A stretch of DNA of 64,000 bases from Calothrix sp. C42_A2020_038 (GTDB lineage: Bacteria; Cyanobacteriota; Cyanobacteriia; Cyanobacteriales; Nostocaceae), in the NCBI GenBank assembly GCA_015272395.1, contig JACYLQ010000022.1, positions 186,001 to 250,000 of the forward strand, read 5' to 3'. Below the pieces are notes generated by a model. The model ran no database searches. It saw only the letters and a list, made by a program, of their open reading frames with translations, and was not told the origin of the DNA. The translations under genes were made by a program, and so were the position numbers. Shown here piece after piece: positions 32,959 through 42,198 of this stretch (the stretch's first letter is position 1; every line of letters begins with the position of its first letter).

Positions 32959-34215
32959 ATGACATATCACCGCACGAGTTATGCTGTTTGGGAAATTACC
33001 TTAAAGTGCAATCTAGCCTGTAGCCACTGTGGTTCGCGCGCAGGAAATGCACGCTCTAAAGAACTCTCAACAGAAGAAGCGTTAGACCTTGTTAGACAGA
33101 TGGCCTCAGTTGGAATTAAAGAAGTTACCCTCATTGGTGGTGAGGCGTTTCTACGTCCAGACTGGTTAGAAATTGCGGCATCGATTACAAGTGCCGGAAT
33201 GCTATGCGGCATGACTACTGGCGGCTATGGTATATCATTGGACACGGCTGCCAAAATGAAAGAAGCCGGAATTCGTACTGTTTCTGTTTCTATAGATGGT
33301 TTAGAAGAAACCCATGACCGTCTGCGGGGAAGAAAAGGCTCTTGGAAATATGCTTTCAAGACTATGAGCCATCTCAAAGAAGTTGGTATTACCTTTGGTT
33401 GCAATACTCAAATCAATCGTTTGTCGGCGCCGGAGTTTCCCAGTATCTATGAATGTATTCGTGATGCGGGCGCCCGTGCTTGGCAAGTACAGCTAACTGT
33501 ACCAATGGGCAATGCAGCCGATAACGCCCATATCCTTCTCCAACCCTACGAACTATTAGATATTTACCCAATGCTCGCGCGTGTTGCTCGTCGGGCTTAT
33601 GCTGAAGGTGTACAACTTCAAGCTGGAAACAATATCGGTTACTACGGTCCTTACGAGCGACTATTGCGAGGACGGGGAAACGAACATGAATGGTCATTTT
33701 GGCAAGGTTGCGGCGCCGGACTTTCAACTTTAGGCATTGAAGCCGATGGCGCAATCAAAGGTTGTCCTTCGCTCCCTACTACCACCTACACTGGTGGAAA
33801 CATTCGAGAACGTACACTGCACGACATTATTGAAAACACAGCCGAACTGCGAATGAATCTAGGAGCAGGAACACCGGAAGGAACAAAACACCTTTGGGGT
33901 TTTTGCAAAACTTGTGAATATGCCGAATTGTGCCGTGGAGGTTGCAGTTGGACTGCTCATGTTTTCTTTGACCGTAGAGGCAATAATCCTTACTGCCATC
34001 ATCGCGCGCTTGCTCATGCAGAGAAAGGTTTGAGGGAGCGCTTGGTGCCACTTGTGAAAGCTCAAGGATTACCTTTTGACAATGGTCAGTTTAAACTAAT
34101 TGTCGAACCGATAGATACTCCCCTACCAGAAGACCCATTACAATTTAGCTCAGAGCGCATTCATTGGTCTGCTAGTTGGGAACACGAAAGTCAAAAGGAA
34201 AAAGTTAAAAGTTAA
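32959..34215 (+). CDS. Radical SAM/SPASM peptide maturase
   Basis: The 418-residue protein has the radical SAM cluster motif CNLACSHC (Cys17, Cys21, Cys24), the GGEAFLR block near 55, and a SPASM-type C-terminus with cysteines in GCGAGLSTLGIEADGAIKGC (about 252-271) and FCKTCEYAELCRGGC (about 315-330). This matches SPASM enzymes that modify ribosomal peptides; I recall the NCBI name GDL-motif peptide-associated maturase for close relatives. GGGGG lies before the ATG. The likely substrates are P4, P5 or P6 just upstream. Chemistry (thioether, C-C crosslink, epimerisation or splicing) cannot be read from sequence. Confidence 0.9.
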   Translation: MTYHRTSYAVWEITLKCNLACSHCGSRAGNARSKELSTEEALDLVRQMASVGIKEVTLIGGEAFLRPDWLEIAASITSAGMLCGMTTGGYGISLDTAAKMKEAGIRTVSVSIDGLEETHDRLRGRKGSWKYAFKTMSHLKEVGITFGCNTQINRLSAPEFPSIYECIRDAGARAWQVQLTVPMGNAADNAHILLQPYELLDIYPMLARVARRAYAEGVQLQAGNNIGYYGPYERLLRGRGNEHEWSFWQGCGAGLSTLGIEADGAIKGCPSLPTTTYTGGNIRERTLHDIIENTAELRMNLGAGTPEGTKHLWGFCKTCEYAELCRGGCSWTAHVFFDRRGNNPYCHHRALAHAEKGLRERLVPLVKAQGLPFDNGQFKLIVEPIDTPLPEDPLQFSSERIHWSASWEHESQKEKVKS

Positions 34216-34243
34216 AAGTAAGAGGACAATAAGACAATAAATT

Positions 34244-34444
34244 ATGGCCGAACTAGAAACTACTCAAACTCAACAGCAAACAGTTGATTTTGGAACATCA
34301 CAAGGCAACTTAACCAAACTGCTTCCTCGTTCAGCTTGGAATAGCCAAGTTAGCCATTTAAAAGCAGCTTTGAAAGTAAAGCAAATCTTAGATAAAGCAG
34401 AATTGAAAGCTTTTAATCCCGATTTGCAGAAATCAAAAACTTAA
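34244..34444 (+). CDS. Small hypothetical protein after the radical SAM gene
   Basis: The 66-residue, Gln/Lys-rich product starts MAELETTQTQQQTVDFGTSQ and has a helical C-terminal half. It begins 28 bases after the maturase stop, so it could be a partner of the enzyme. There is no leader, Cys or signal, and no family is recognised. Its 3' end overlaps the convergent gene by 32 bases. Ribosome binding site is poorly placed. Confidence 0.45.
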   Translation: MAELETTQTQQQTVDFGTSQGNLTKLLPRSAWNSQVSHLKAALKVKQILDKAELKAFNPDLQKSKT

Positions 34445-35264
34445 ATACCCTAGTTTTGGTCAATACAAACATCATTCCTCCCGCAATCATCAAAATTAAG
34501 CCATTGGTATTATCTGGAACTTTAACTAGCGCGCGGTTAAATTTGACTTCCTCTAATCTTAGTCTTGTTGGTTCGGCAAAGGTTCGAGAATAGCGACCTG
34601 CTAAATCAGCTTGAGCAAATTCCTCATTACCACCAAAAAGTTTTGTCAAAGATTGTCTCGTGAAAAAGAAGTTATCAGAATTGGAGAGGGTTAAAAAATC
34701 TTCACCCCCTGAAGTGGCGATTTGACCATCGACAAAAATAAAGTCTAATAAAGTATCGCTATTTTCTTCAAATATTGTTAGTGCAATTATACCATCTGCA
34801 ACTGCGCTTCCCAGTGAGGAGTTATGGATAAAAGTTGCTAAATTCAACAAACCATCAAAATCGAAGGAAAAAGTGCCACCTTTTGGAACTAAAAAACTAA
34901 AGCCTGCAATTGTAGCGGTAGATTCGGCAATCGCAAAATCATCAGTGCGCGATCCAATCGCTATACTTTCCGAAAGATTGAAGGCAACTGATTTTTTTGG
35001 ATCGCCCTCTATGGGGAAAAATAGAGCTTCTGCATTTGCATCAGCGCTTGCTCCAGGTTGACCACTAAAGCTAATTGCGTTACTAAAGGTTTCGGTATCC
35101 ACAAGAACATCTTCTGGATTAATACTAAAGTTACTAAGGACAAATTGTGCTTCTGACAACGCGAAAGTTGCAGCACGAGCAGGTGTTGTTGCAACAAGTG
35201 AACTTGCAATAACCGGAGTTGCTAAGACTAAAAGACGTTTTGCGAATCCTAAATACTTTTTCAT
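34413..35264 (-). CDS. Secreted protein with CTERM-like C-terminal sorting tail
   Basis: ATG at 35,264 (283 residues) is chosen over an upstream start because it begins a clear signal peptide (MKKYLGFAKRLLVLATPVIA, cut near ATTPARAA). The middle is beta-rich with Ser/Phe-rich strands. The C-terminus has VPDNTNGLILMIAGG, a hydrophobic helix and a basic end, like the PEP-CTERM exosortase signal but with VPDN in place of VPEP. The protein is probably surface-exposed or in the extracellular matrix. Function unknown. Confidence 0.7.
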   Translation of the reverse strand: MKKYLGFAKRLLVLATPVIASSLVATTPARAATFALSEAQFVLSNFSINPEDVLVDTETFSNAISFSGQPGASADANAEALFFPIEGDPKKSVAFNLSESIAIGSRTDDFAIAESTATIAGFSFLVPKGGTFSFDFDGLLNLATFIHNSSLGSAVADGIIALTIFEENSDTLLDFIFVDGQIATSGGEDFLTLSNSDNFFFTRQSLTKLFGGNEEFAQADLAGRYSRTFAEPTRLRLEEVKFNRALVKVPDNTNGLILMIAGGMMFVLTKTRVFKFLISANRD

Positions 35265-35677
35265 TCGTTTGGATAGATTGTTGTATAAACTGCAAAGCAC
35301 AACCTACTGTCTTGTACGTAAAACAGCCCGTTAAATTACTAGTAAAAATTGATAATTTTAGTAAAAAAGAAAACTAAACTAGTAATTTTTCCACTTTTTG
35401 AACATGATTAAATAGCTCTGGACCAGCAAATACAAACATTTGAGTTTGATTGACTGTGTAATAAAACTTACTGTGTAGATGCGCTTATGTAATTATACTA
35501 ATCAGACAACAGCTTTTATTGTGTAAACTTAACGTAAAAATGTGTATTTTTAGCTAAAATACTTTTTATAATTTCAGTAAAGGTACTTAGGTTGTATCAA
35601 TAATTTTTGGATATGTCTCCAGTAAATATACGGTTTTTAGATGTAACTGTATATTTGCATAGTCAGAAAAAGGGGAT
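35265..35677. other. AT-rich spacer between the secreted protein and the GH3 gene
   Basis: About 410 bases without a gene. It probably carries the promoter of the secreted-protein gene and the end of the GH3 operon. No hairpin with a T-run stands out. Confidence 0.5.
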
Positions 35678-37195
35678 TTACCTTAACTCGCTTAATAATT
35701 CTTTATTAACAGGCGCCGTACTAAGAATATCGTGTTTTAAGTCACCCCATTTTTTCCCTTCGCGCGTTTTGTACAAGCTCAGAATTTCAGCCGCACGAGA
35801 GTTTACGATAATTTCAGCTGGCGCTAGTTGTCCTAAAAGTCTTGCATGGCGATATTGGGGAGACTGTTGCAGCAATGCATCTAATTTTTCAGCAAGTTCA
35901 TTAGTATCTGTATTTGCCGTATCTAGTAAAAGGATATACCGAGCTTTGGGAAAGTTTGTAGGTATGAAAGTTTTAAAGCTGGTTTCAGCCAGAGGTAAAT
36001 TATCAAGTACTTGACGCACAAACTCAGAGTGCAGCTTTTCCCCTACTAAATCACTAATTTCCTGTGTGCGTCCTATAAACTCAAGACAAGGTGTGGCTTT
36101 ATAGAAGTGGGTAACGTGAACTCGGTCTTTCATACGGTAGCGGTATAAACCACCCTTTTGAGAAATAATAATTTCGTATACTGTCCCTTGTTGAAGTTCG
36201 TGAACAAGGTGTATTTCACCTTTTTCATCTTCAAACTCGAAAAACACCTCATCTAACATCGGTACACATCCACGTGCCCCGATGAGGGGAATAGTCATCG
36301 GCGCCTCGGTTGCTAGAAGTCCTTTTCCCTGTACTAATACACCTGGAAAAAGTTTTTGCAGCATCTGGGCACTGTCAGCAGCATTGGCACTGTCCCAACA
36401 TGAAATCAATTTCAGCTGGCGCCAAAGTTGACTATATACTGGTGTTTCCAGTAATAATTTGTAACGTTCGGCTGAGATTTCCGATTGTAACTCAAAAGCT
36501 AATTGTTGGTGATGAGACTTTATGTGGTCGAGAATAACTTTAAGAAAGCTAGGACTCCATATTGAGATAATTTCCAGGTTTTCTGCTACTAACAGTGCTT
36601 GGGAAAGCTTGTGCTTAAATTCATCAGCATCACGCGCGCATTGTATTCCAGGTGGTGATATTAAGAAAGGACTAAGGACAACCCGTAACCACCCATCAAG
36701 ATATTCAGAGTCATCTTCCAAAGTCAAAATCGTATTTTTGGTTGGTTCCTGAAATTGCGGCGAAATACAAAAGTAAATTTTGCCAGTTGAAAACTTTGGA
36801 CCATTGACAATTAAATCATGTGCCCATACACAGAACATGTGATTAAAAGAGCGACGCAAAGATTGGGTATATGGAATTAATTTAGCAGCACTACGAGTTC
36901 CTGATGTTTTCTCATAAAAAATGACTTTTTCAGGAGTAAGTAACGATTTCTGAGATTCTCTTTGTTTAGTTATCCAAGTTTCGATATCTTGGTACTCAAC
37001 AATGGGAATATGGCGCCAGTTATCAAGAGATTCTATACCTAAATACTTTCCATATTCAGTTTTTACTAAGCATTGGAAAAGCTCGATTTGCAAATTGCGC
37101 TGAGTCACTTCTGGATTTTTGAGCGTATGGTAGAATTTGATGGCAGCAGGAGTAAGAAGTGTTCCAAAAATTTTTATAAATAACTGTATCATCAT
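35678..37195 (-). CDS. GH3-family acyl-amido synthetase-like protein
   Basis: The 505-residue protein matches plant-type GH3 adenylating enzymes. Visible blocks are FYEKTSGTRSAAKLIPYTQS (ATP-binding motif 1, near 93-112), ATEAPMTIP (near 303) and YRYRMKDRVHVTHFY with CLEFIGRTQEISDLVGEKL (motif 3, about 360-395). GH3 enzymes activate a carboxylate as the adenylate and join it to an amine or amino acid. It is last in the minus-strand run 44,989-35,678, so it may form the final amide of that product. Substrates are unknown. Confidence 0.85.
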   Translation of the reverse strand: MMIQLFIKIFGTLLTPAAIKFYHTLKNPEVTQRNLQIELFQCLVKTEYGKYLGIESLDNWRHIPIVEYQDIETWITKQRESQKSLLTPEKVIFYEKTSGTRSAAKLIPYTQSLRRSFNHMFCVWAHDLIVNGPKFSTGKIYFCISPQFQEPTKNTILTLEDDSEYLDGWLRVVLSPFLISPPGIQCARDADEFKHKLSQALLVAENLEIISIWSPSFLKVILDHIKSHHQQLAFELQSEISAERYKLLLETPVYSQLWRQLKLISCWDSANAADSAQMLQKLFPGVLVQGKGLLATEAPMTIPLIGARGCVPMLDEVFFEFEDEKGEIHLVHELQQGTVYEIIISQKGGLYRYRMKDRVHVTHFYKATPCLEFIGRTQEISDLVGEKLHSEFVRQVLDNLPLAETSFKTFIPTNFPKARYILLLDTANTDTNELAEKLDALLQQSPQYRHARLLGQLAPAEIIVNSRAAEILSLYKTREGKKWGDLKHDILSTAPVNKELLSELR

Positions 37196-37236
37196 TTGAG
37201 TTTTGATATCAGAGCAATGCTCACCTCAAGATATAA

Positions 37237-37899
37237 CTACTTGACTACAGGAAATGTGTCAGATATCGGTATATAAGTATTATCATCAATACACACTCCT
37301 GGTGCGACGTTATTTCCGGCGCCTAAGAAAACGTTACTACCAATTTTTACTTTTTTGACGTATAACAGTAAATCTTGTTTTTTAGGTTTGATGATGTGGG
37401 AATAAATTCCGACTTGATGACCAAATATAACATTATCACCGATTTGAATTAATCCTCTATCTGCAATTTCTATGTGTGGTGTCCAGTAAACATTTTTTCC
37501 TACCTGTGAACCCCATAACCTCAACCATAAAGAAAATCCTCCTGGTATTAAGCGTAGTATAGTCTCAAAAATAGGAAAACTAATATAAATGGCTTGAATT
37601 TGATGACTTCCCCACCACGGAGAATAATCTTTTCCACAAAGGTAACTAATTCCTTCTTGTACTGGCAAAAAATAATTATGTATTCGATATATAAGTAAAG
37701 GAAATATATAGATAGAAAAGAATAACGTACTCAGGCTCAAAATTCCTGGATGAACACAAATACATAGAAATGATGTAAATATCATGAGCATCACTAAGGT
37801 GGGGAAAAAAGAAAGCAGCGTACTCAGAACAGTCATTCCGCTTTTTCTACCTGACTGTGTAGATATTTCTATATTAGTATTTGTATCAATTTTATCCAT
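37237..37899 (-). CDS. Left-handed beta-helix (hexapeptide) acyltransferase, membrane-associated
   Basis: The 220-residue protein has two to three hydrophobic segments in the first 80 residues. A C-terminal hexapeptide-repeat domain (about 145-210: VYWTPHIEIADRGLIQIGDN, NVFLGAGNNVAPG) is typical of acetyl- and acyltransferases. It starts 4 bases after the hydroxylase gene and precedes GH3 by 41 bases. It probably acylates the product or an intermediate at the membrane. The membrane part resembles other cyanobacterial acyltransferases of unknown role. Confidence 0.75.
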   Translation of the reverse strand: MDKIDTNTNIEISTQSGRKSGMTVLSTLLSFFPTLVMLMIFTSFLCICVHPGILSLSTLFFSIYIFPLLIYRIHNYFLPVQEGISYLCGKDYSPWWGSHQIQAIYISFPIFETILRLIPGGFSLWLRLWGSQVGKNVYWTPHIEIADRGLIQIGDNVIFGHQVGIYSHIIKPKKQDLLLYVKKVKIGSNVFLGAGNNVAPGVCIDDNTYIPISDTFPVVK

Positions 37900-37903
37900 A
37901 TGT

Positions 37904-38644
37904 TCAAAAAGGTAAAAATAGCTTTTTAGTTAAGCTGAGATTTGATGTCATACCCAATTTCATCTCTGAAATGGGTATAATTTCTGGATGGCAATAAGTG
38001 CCATGAATTTTATCCCATATTTTAAAATTTGCTCCGTAGTTACCACCACTACCACTATAATTACTTGCGTGATGCCATGCATGGTCTTGTGGTAGAATTA
38101 ACCAAGCAGAAAGTAAATGGTAAATTAACGTTTTTGGTTGTGGTGAAAATATACTATGGCGCCACAAATCTAAAGCAGAAGTTAAACTGGAACCGAATAT
38201 ATACCAGCTAGGGTCTTGCAATAAGTAGATAAATAAAGAATGTACCCACAGGTAAATAATTAAGAAGCTTGTCCATAAAGTGTTGCGTGAAGTCCCTACT
38301 ACATCCATTGTCGTCACAGTGTGGTGAACTCTATGTACTGACCATAACCAAGAGGTGTGGAATAAACGATGGTTCCAGTAGTATAAATAATCTATAACAA
38401 TAAAGCTAAGGCAGAATGCGATAAAGGGGTGTAAAAAAAGAGTAGATTTTAAGCTTGGGATAAAATAATGGTAGAGGTGGAAAACCAGTGTTACTTGTAG
38501 AATCGGTATGACAATGCCTTGAAAACATAAACCAATACTATCTATTAACCAATCTTCTCGATTTTTAATGATGAAGAAATAAAAGATATTACTATTTAGC
38601 AAAGTTAAATATAATAGAGTTGAAAACGTAATGAAAATTAACAT
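37904..38644 (-). CDS. Sterol desaturase / fatty acid hydroxylase family protein
   Basis: This 246-residue, four-helix membrane protein carries the His boxes of the family: NHRLFH near 91, HRVHH near 105, and HAWHH near 201, which bind a diiron centre. The family hydroxylates or desaturates lipids; in the saxitoxin pathway the relative SxtD has a similar layout. Here it is flanked by an acyltransferase and Rieske enzymes, which suggests hydroxylation of a lipophilic substrate. Substrate unknown. Confidence 0.85.
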   Translation of the reverse strand: MLIFITFSTLLYLTLLNSNIFYFFIIKNREDWLIDSIGLCFQGIVIPILQVTLVFHLYHYFIPSLKSTLFLHPFIAFCLSFIVIDYLYYWNHRLFHTSWLWSVHRVHHTVTTMDVVGTSRNTLWTSFLIIYLWVHSLFIYLLQDPSWYIFGSSLTSALDLWRHSIFSPQPKTLIYHLLSAWLILPQDHAWHHASNYSGSGGNYGANFKIWDKIHGTYCHPEIIPISEMKLGMTSNLSLTKKLFLPF

Positions 38645-38680
38645 ATATTTCCTGTTTGCAGTGTAGCTTCTCCTGTATAA

Positions 38681-39703
38681 TCAAACCCAAAATTCAATAT
38701 TTACAGATTTATCAGGTAATTTCCTGGGGTCTTCTCCAGCAGTGATAGTATTACGAATAGACTCGACAAATACATGGATAGTATCCGCAGGAGTGTTGGC
38801 AAATTGGGCGCCGTATTTTTGAATTACTTCTGATTGAATTTTTAAAGCTTCAATATCTTGACGGATAATATATTGAGCAGTCCAGCGAACAAAAGGACGC
38901 GCGAGTTGATTCCAAATACCATAGTTATAAGTAACATCGGTGTAAACTATAGTCGAGTTTTCGCTTTCTGGAACCGACTGACTTGTAATGAAAAGTTTTC
39001 GGTGTTTGCCCATATCGTATTCAACGCTGGTAATATTGGGCATATGAAAACTGTCGATATGGCGAATTTTGTAACCTTGACGGTTGAGAAAACGCGCGAA
39101 CCAACCAAGATTATTGGTTTCGTTTTGATATTTTGCGACAACACTACCGTTTTGTCTTTGAACTAACATTTCTAAGTGTTGCTGACGAGGTTTGCGAAAC
39201 ACCCCAGGATGGACACTGACTGTGTGGGGAATATCAATAAAATTTTCAGCGCAGTTAGTCACATTGTTCTGAAAACGGTTGATGACACGTACTGTTTCCC
39301 ATCCTGGTTTTTGGTAATTAGGCATTGAAAACGGTTTAAAATCTTCGGATGGGTTACGCGATAATCTTACATACACAAAACCATCTTGTTCTATCGTGTT
39401 ATAAGCAAGTGCTTGACGTACATTACAAATGCGCGGGTTATTTCCTTCAGAAGGGATAGCTATAACTTTGCCAGTTTTGTCATAAACCCAACCGTGATAA
39501 GGACAGTGTATTTGACCTTGACAAACTTTGCCTTTAGATAAACGACTGTTCCTGTGCATACACTTATCGCGTAATGCTACAGGTTTACCGTCTGAGTCAC
39601 GAAACACTGCTAACCACTCGTTTAATACTGTTCGAGAAATAACGGTATTGGTTTTGAGTTGCCAGCTTTCGCAAACAATGTACCAAAAATCCTCAAATTT
39701 CAT
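38681..39703 (-). CDS. Rieske oxygenase 3 (terminal oxygenase), 340 aa
   Basis: The Rieske motif CMHRNSRLSKGKV...CPYHGW lies near residues 48-70 (Cys/His x2). The mononuclear iron site D-x2-H-x4-H is seen in ENFIDIPHTVSVH near 155-167. All metal ligands are present, so it is a functional aromatic-ring-hydroxylating-type oxygenase alpha subunit. It overlaps the ferredoxin gene by 4 bases and is one of three Rieske genes in the run. It belongs to a different subtype from the other two. Substrate unknown. Confidence 0.9.
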   Translation of the reverse strand: MKFEDFWYIVCESWQLKTNTVISRTVLNEWLAVFRDSDGKPVALRDKCMHRNSRLSKGKVCQGQIHCPYHGWVYDKTGKVIAIPSEGNNPRICNVRQALAYNTIEQDGFVYVRLSRNPSEDFKPFSMPNYQKPGWETVRVINRFQNNVTNCAENFIDIPHTVSVHPGVFRKPRQQHLEMLVQRQNGSVVAKYQNETNNLGWFARFLNRQGYKIRHIDSFHMPNITSVEYDMGKHRKLFITSQSVPESENSTIVYTDVTYNYGIWNQLARPFVRWTAQYIIRQDIEALKIQSEVIQKYGAQFANTPADTIHVFVESIRNTITAGEDPRKLPDKSVNIEFWV

Positions 39704-39996
39704 ACTTCTTCCGTTAAGGGAGAAATTTCAATATCATTTGTAAGTTCCACTTGACAAGCTAATCTTGCCTGATGATTTCCAGGTGCAAATATTTCTAAGA
39801 TTTCTTTTTCTTCTTCACTTGGAGGAGGAATATCACCTTTTATAGATACAAGACAAGTTCCACAAATTCCTGTGCGACAGCCAAATAAAACTGGGGAATT
39901 TTGCACTGTTAAATGTTCGGAAAGATTGTCATATTTACTGAGATATATTGCCGGATATTTATTTTGCTTAAAAGTAATACAGATATTTGTGGTCAT
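39700..39996 (-). CDS. 2Fe-2S plant-type ferredoxin
   Basis: The 98-residue protein has CRTGICGTCLVSI near residues 40-52 with the fourth Cys in RLACQVEL near 81, which gives the CxxxxCxxC...C pattern of a 2Fe-2S cluster. The 4-base overlap with the Rieske gene makes it the likely electron donor to the oxygenases. A dedicated reductase gene is not in the run, so a host NADPH reductase may serve. This arrangement recalls SxtW beside Rieske enzymes in saxitoxin clusters. Confidence 0.93.
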   Translation of the reverse strand: MTTNICITFKQNKYPAIYLSKYDNLSEHLTVQNSPVLFGCRTGICGTCLVSIKGDIPPPSEEEKEILEIFAPGNHQARLACQVELTNDIEISPLTEEV

Positions 39997-40003
39997 TTTT
40001 ATG

Positions 40004-41005
40004 CTATCTCTGAATTATTTCTTTCGACCATATTGAGGGTTGAAGTTGGTTTACATAGTGCATATATTTAACCAAAGGCTCATCTATACTTAAAAGCGCG
40101 TTTGGGTGATAACGGATATTGTCATAAATCATGCCATCTTCATCTCGAAGAAAATAATAAGCAGCTTTTGTTAATAAAAGTAATATTCTTGTTTTCAAGG
40201 TGCCAAATAAACCGTTTCTTCTTTCAGCTACATATATAGGTTGAATGCGCGTGCCTTGATCAATAGGATTATATGCATAAATCATATGTAAAGGCGCCAC
40301 ATATTTGACTTTCTTCATAATAGTTAAAAGACCAATACACCCGTGTGCATACCTCATGGTATATTCGTAGTGGTTACCTAAAATTTGCCGCGCAATTCTT
40401 TCTCGTTTCGTAGTATTGGGAAATTCCCCATTCAGGGTAAAATCAATTACATCGCCCGAAGTATTTGCCTGCAAGGATAATTTCATATTGATATTTAATT
40501 TATGTACAGTTTGTAAATGTTGAGCATCAATACCATTCATCATACAAATGTGGTGATGACAACGGCGTTCAAAGGGTTTATCAAACATTATCATTAATGA
40601 TTTACCTTTGAGTTCATCGAATTCTACTACCCCTTCAGGCGCCTGACTATCAGGATAAACCCAAATAAAACCATATTTTTCATCGGTACTGTAAGCTTGT
40701 AATTTTGCTTTTGCAGGAATAGAAGACTGACAAGGAATATTTTGACAATTTCCTTCACCGTCAAATGCCCAATGATGGAAAAAACAACGAATTAAATTAC
40801 CATCGACTTTGCCTATTCCTAAGTCAGTTCCTAAGTGTGGACAGTAGGCATCCAAGGCGTGGACTTGACCATCTTGAGTGCGAAATATTACAATCCTTTG
40901 TCCGCACAAAGTGAGTGATTTTGCTTTGCCAGCAGGAATGTCCTGACTTGGGCAAGCAATGTACCATCCTTTGGCTATGATATTGGGGTTATTGAAGATT
41001 TTCAT
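40004..41005 (-). CDS. Rieske oxygenase 2, 333 aa
   Basis: The Rieske motif CPHLGTDLGIGKV...CFFHHW is near residues 56-80. The iron ligands are seen as MNGIDAQHLQTVH near 155-167 (D-x2-H-x4-H). All ligands are kept. It shares the layout FNNPNIIAKGWYIACPSQDI at its N-terminus with the Rieske protein at 43,238, so these two are related paralogues. It overlaps the upstream diiron gene by 4 bases (ATGA). Confidence 0.9.
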   Translation of the reverse strand: MKIFNNPNIIAKGWYIACPSQDIPAGKAKSLTLCGQRIVIFRTQDGQVHALDAYCPHLGTDLGIGKVDGNLIRCFFHHWAFDGEGNCQNIPCQSSIPAKAKLQAYSTDEKYGFIWVYPDSQAPEGVVEFDELKGKSLMIMFDKPFERRCHHHICMMNGIDAQHLQTVHKLNINMKLSLQANTSGDVIDFTLNGEFPNTTKRERIARQILGNHYEYTMRYAHGCIGLLTIMKKVKYVAPLHMIYAYNPIDQGTRIQPIYVAERRNGLFGTLKTRILLLLTKAAYYFLRDEDGMIYDNIRYHPNALLSIDEPLVKYMHYVNQLQPSIWSKEIIQR

Positions 41006-42183
41006 GGTGAAAACTTTTTAAACTGTCGTGCTTGATGCGCCAAATACTTAGAAATATTATTCGACCCCATCAAAGACATTTCTTTGTTACCCTTCCACAC
41101 ATAGTCAAGCTTTTCTAGATAAACTTTATAAGATTCCATCGCTTCTCGATGTGTATTGTAGCTGCGATGAAGTCCTTCGCTTTCTTCTGTAAAACAGCGT
41201 TGCATCATCTGTTTTGCTTCGGCGCCACTCATATCAAATATAGGTGAACATAGCATTTGATAAATTGCCCCATATAAAGCTGGGTCATACCAGAAAATAC
41301 CATTGATAGCTACAGAAAAGTGATAATGGTCTTGCTGACAACCACGTAAACCTAAGTTCGCAACTACTTTTTCAAATTCTGTGGGAGGTTTAATACAGCT
41401 AATAACATCATGGGAGATAATTGTAGAACTGTTAAAGTGAAAACTCTCATCCATGAAGTGGTAGTAAGAAATCTTTGCGGGAATAGGCGCCTGTTCTGGG
41501 TGAGGATGTTTTTGGTAAAAACTACTTAGCTTGTGCTGGACTAGTTTACCGTTAAGTGTTCTGACTCCGCGCACAGTAAAGTATTGACAGGCTAAGAATG
41601 TATTATCTGCGGACAATAAACCAAAAGCTTTTAATTGTAGTGTTTTCCACTTGCGCTTGAAGTAGTTAGTGTCAGCAAAAACCATAGTCTCCGCAAACGG
41701 ACTACGCATCGGATAACTAAATATACGTTTGCCAAATAGTGCTGCTTCAACTTCGTTGGCAACAGTTTTGAAAGCATTGATATGCGCGCGTTCTTGACTC
41801 GATTCTAAATCAAGGGTGTCACAAACAATGCGAAAATCTTCCTGGGCGTAAAGTCCGGCTGCACTCGTTTGGTTAAAATAAATAGTGGCAATTTCTGCGG
41901 AGATAATTTGTGAGTAATATGCTACCCAGTAAAGCTGATTTAGAATAATTCGTTGACTTGGACTAGCTTGCTCCCAGAGAGGAGTGCCATACATCAAGGA
42001 AAACTCTTCAGGATTCCAGTATTCATTTTTACAGTCTTCATAGCAAAACGCAGAAGATGCAGCATCAAGTAATGCAGTGTGGTCTTGTTCCTTATTACGC
42101 TTATGGTTTATTTCTAATCTACGGTTAACTTTTTGATTTTCCGTAAGGGTGTTTTGTTTAGATTCTTTGAGTGTTGTAATCAT
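41002..42183 (-). CDS. Putative diiron oxygenase (AurF-like), 393 aa
   Basis: The helical protein has two EXXH motifs, SSQERAHINAFK near residue 130 and MDESFHFNSS near 250, plus other Glu and His in EESEGLHRSYNTHREAM near 340. These suit a ferritin-like carboxylate-bridged diiron centre, such as in the amine oxygenase AurF. It overlaps the downstream Rieske gene and starts 15 bases after the other diiron gene. The family is assigned by motifs only; chemistry could be N-oxygenation or another oxidation. Confidence 0.6.
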   Translation of the reverse strand: MITTLKESKQNTLTENQKVNRRLEINHKRNKEQDHTALLDAASSAFCYEDCKNEYWNPEEFSLMYGTPLWEQASPSQRIILNQLYWVAYYSQIISAEIATIYFNQTSAAGLYAQEDFRIVCDTLDLESSQERAHINAFKTVANEVEAALFGKRIFSYPMRSPFAETMVFADTNYFKRKWKTLQLKAFGLLSADNTFLACQYFTVRGVRTLNGKLVQHKLSSFYQKHPHPEQAPIPAKISYYHFMDESFHFNSSTIISHDVISCIKPPTEFEKVVANLGLRGCQQDHYHFSVAINGIFWYDPALYGAIYQMLCSPIFDMSGAEAKQMMQRCFTEESEGLHRSYNTHREAMESYKVYLEKLDYVWKGNKEMSLMGSNNISKYLAHQARQFKKFSP

Positions 42184-42198
42184 TATTAAGTGCCCACC

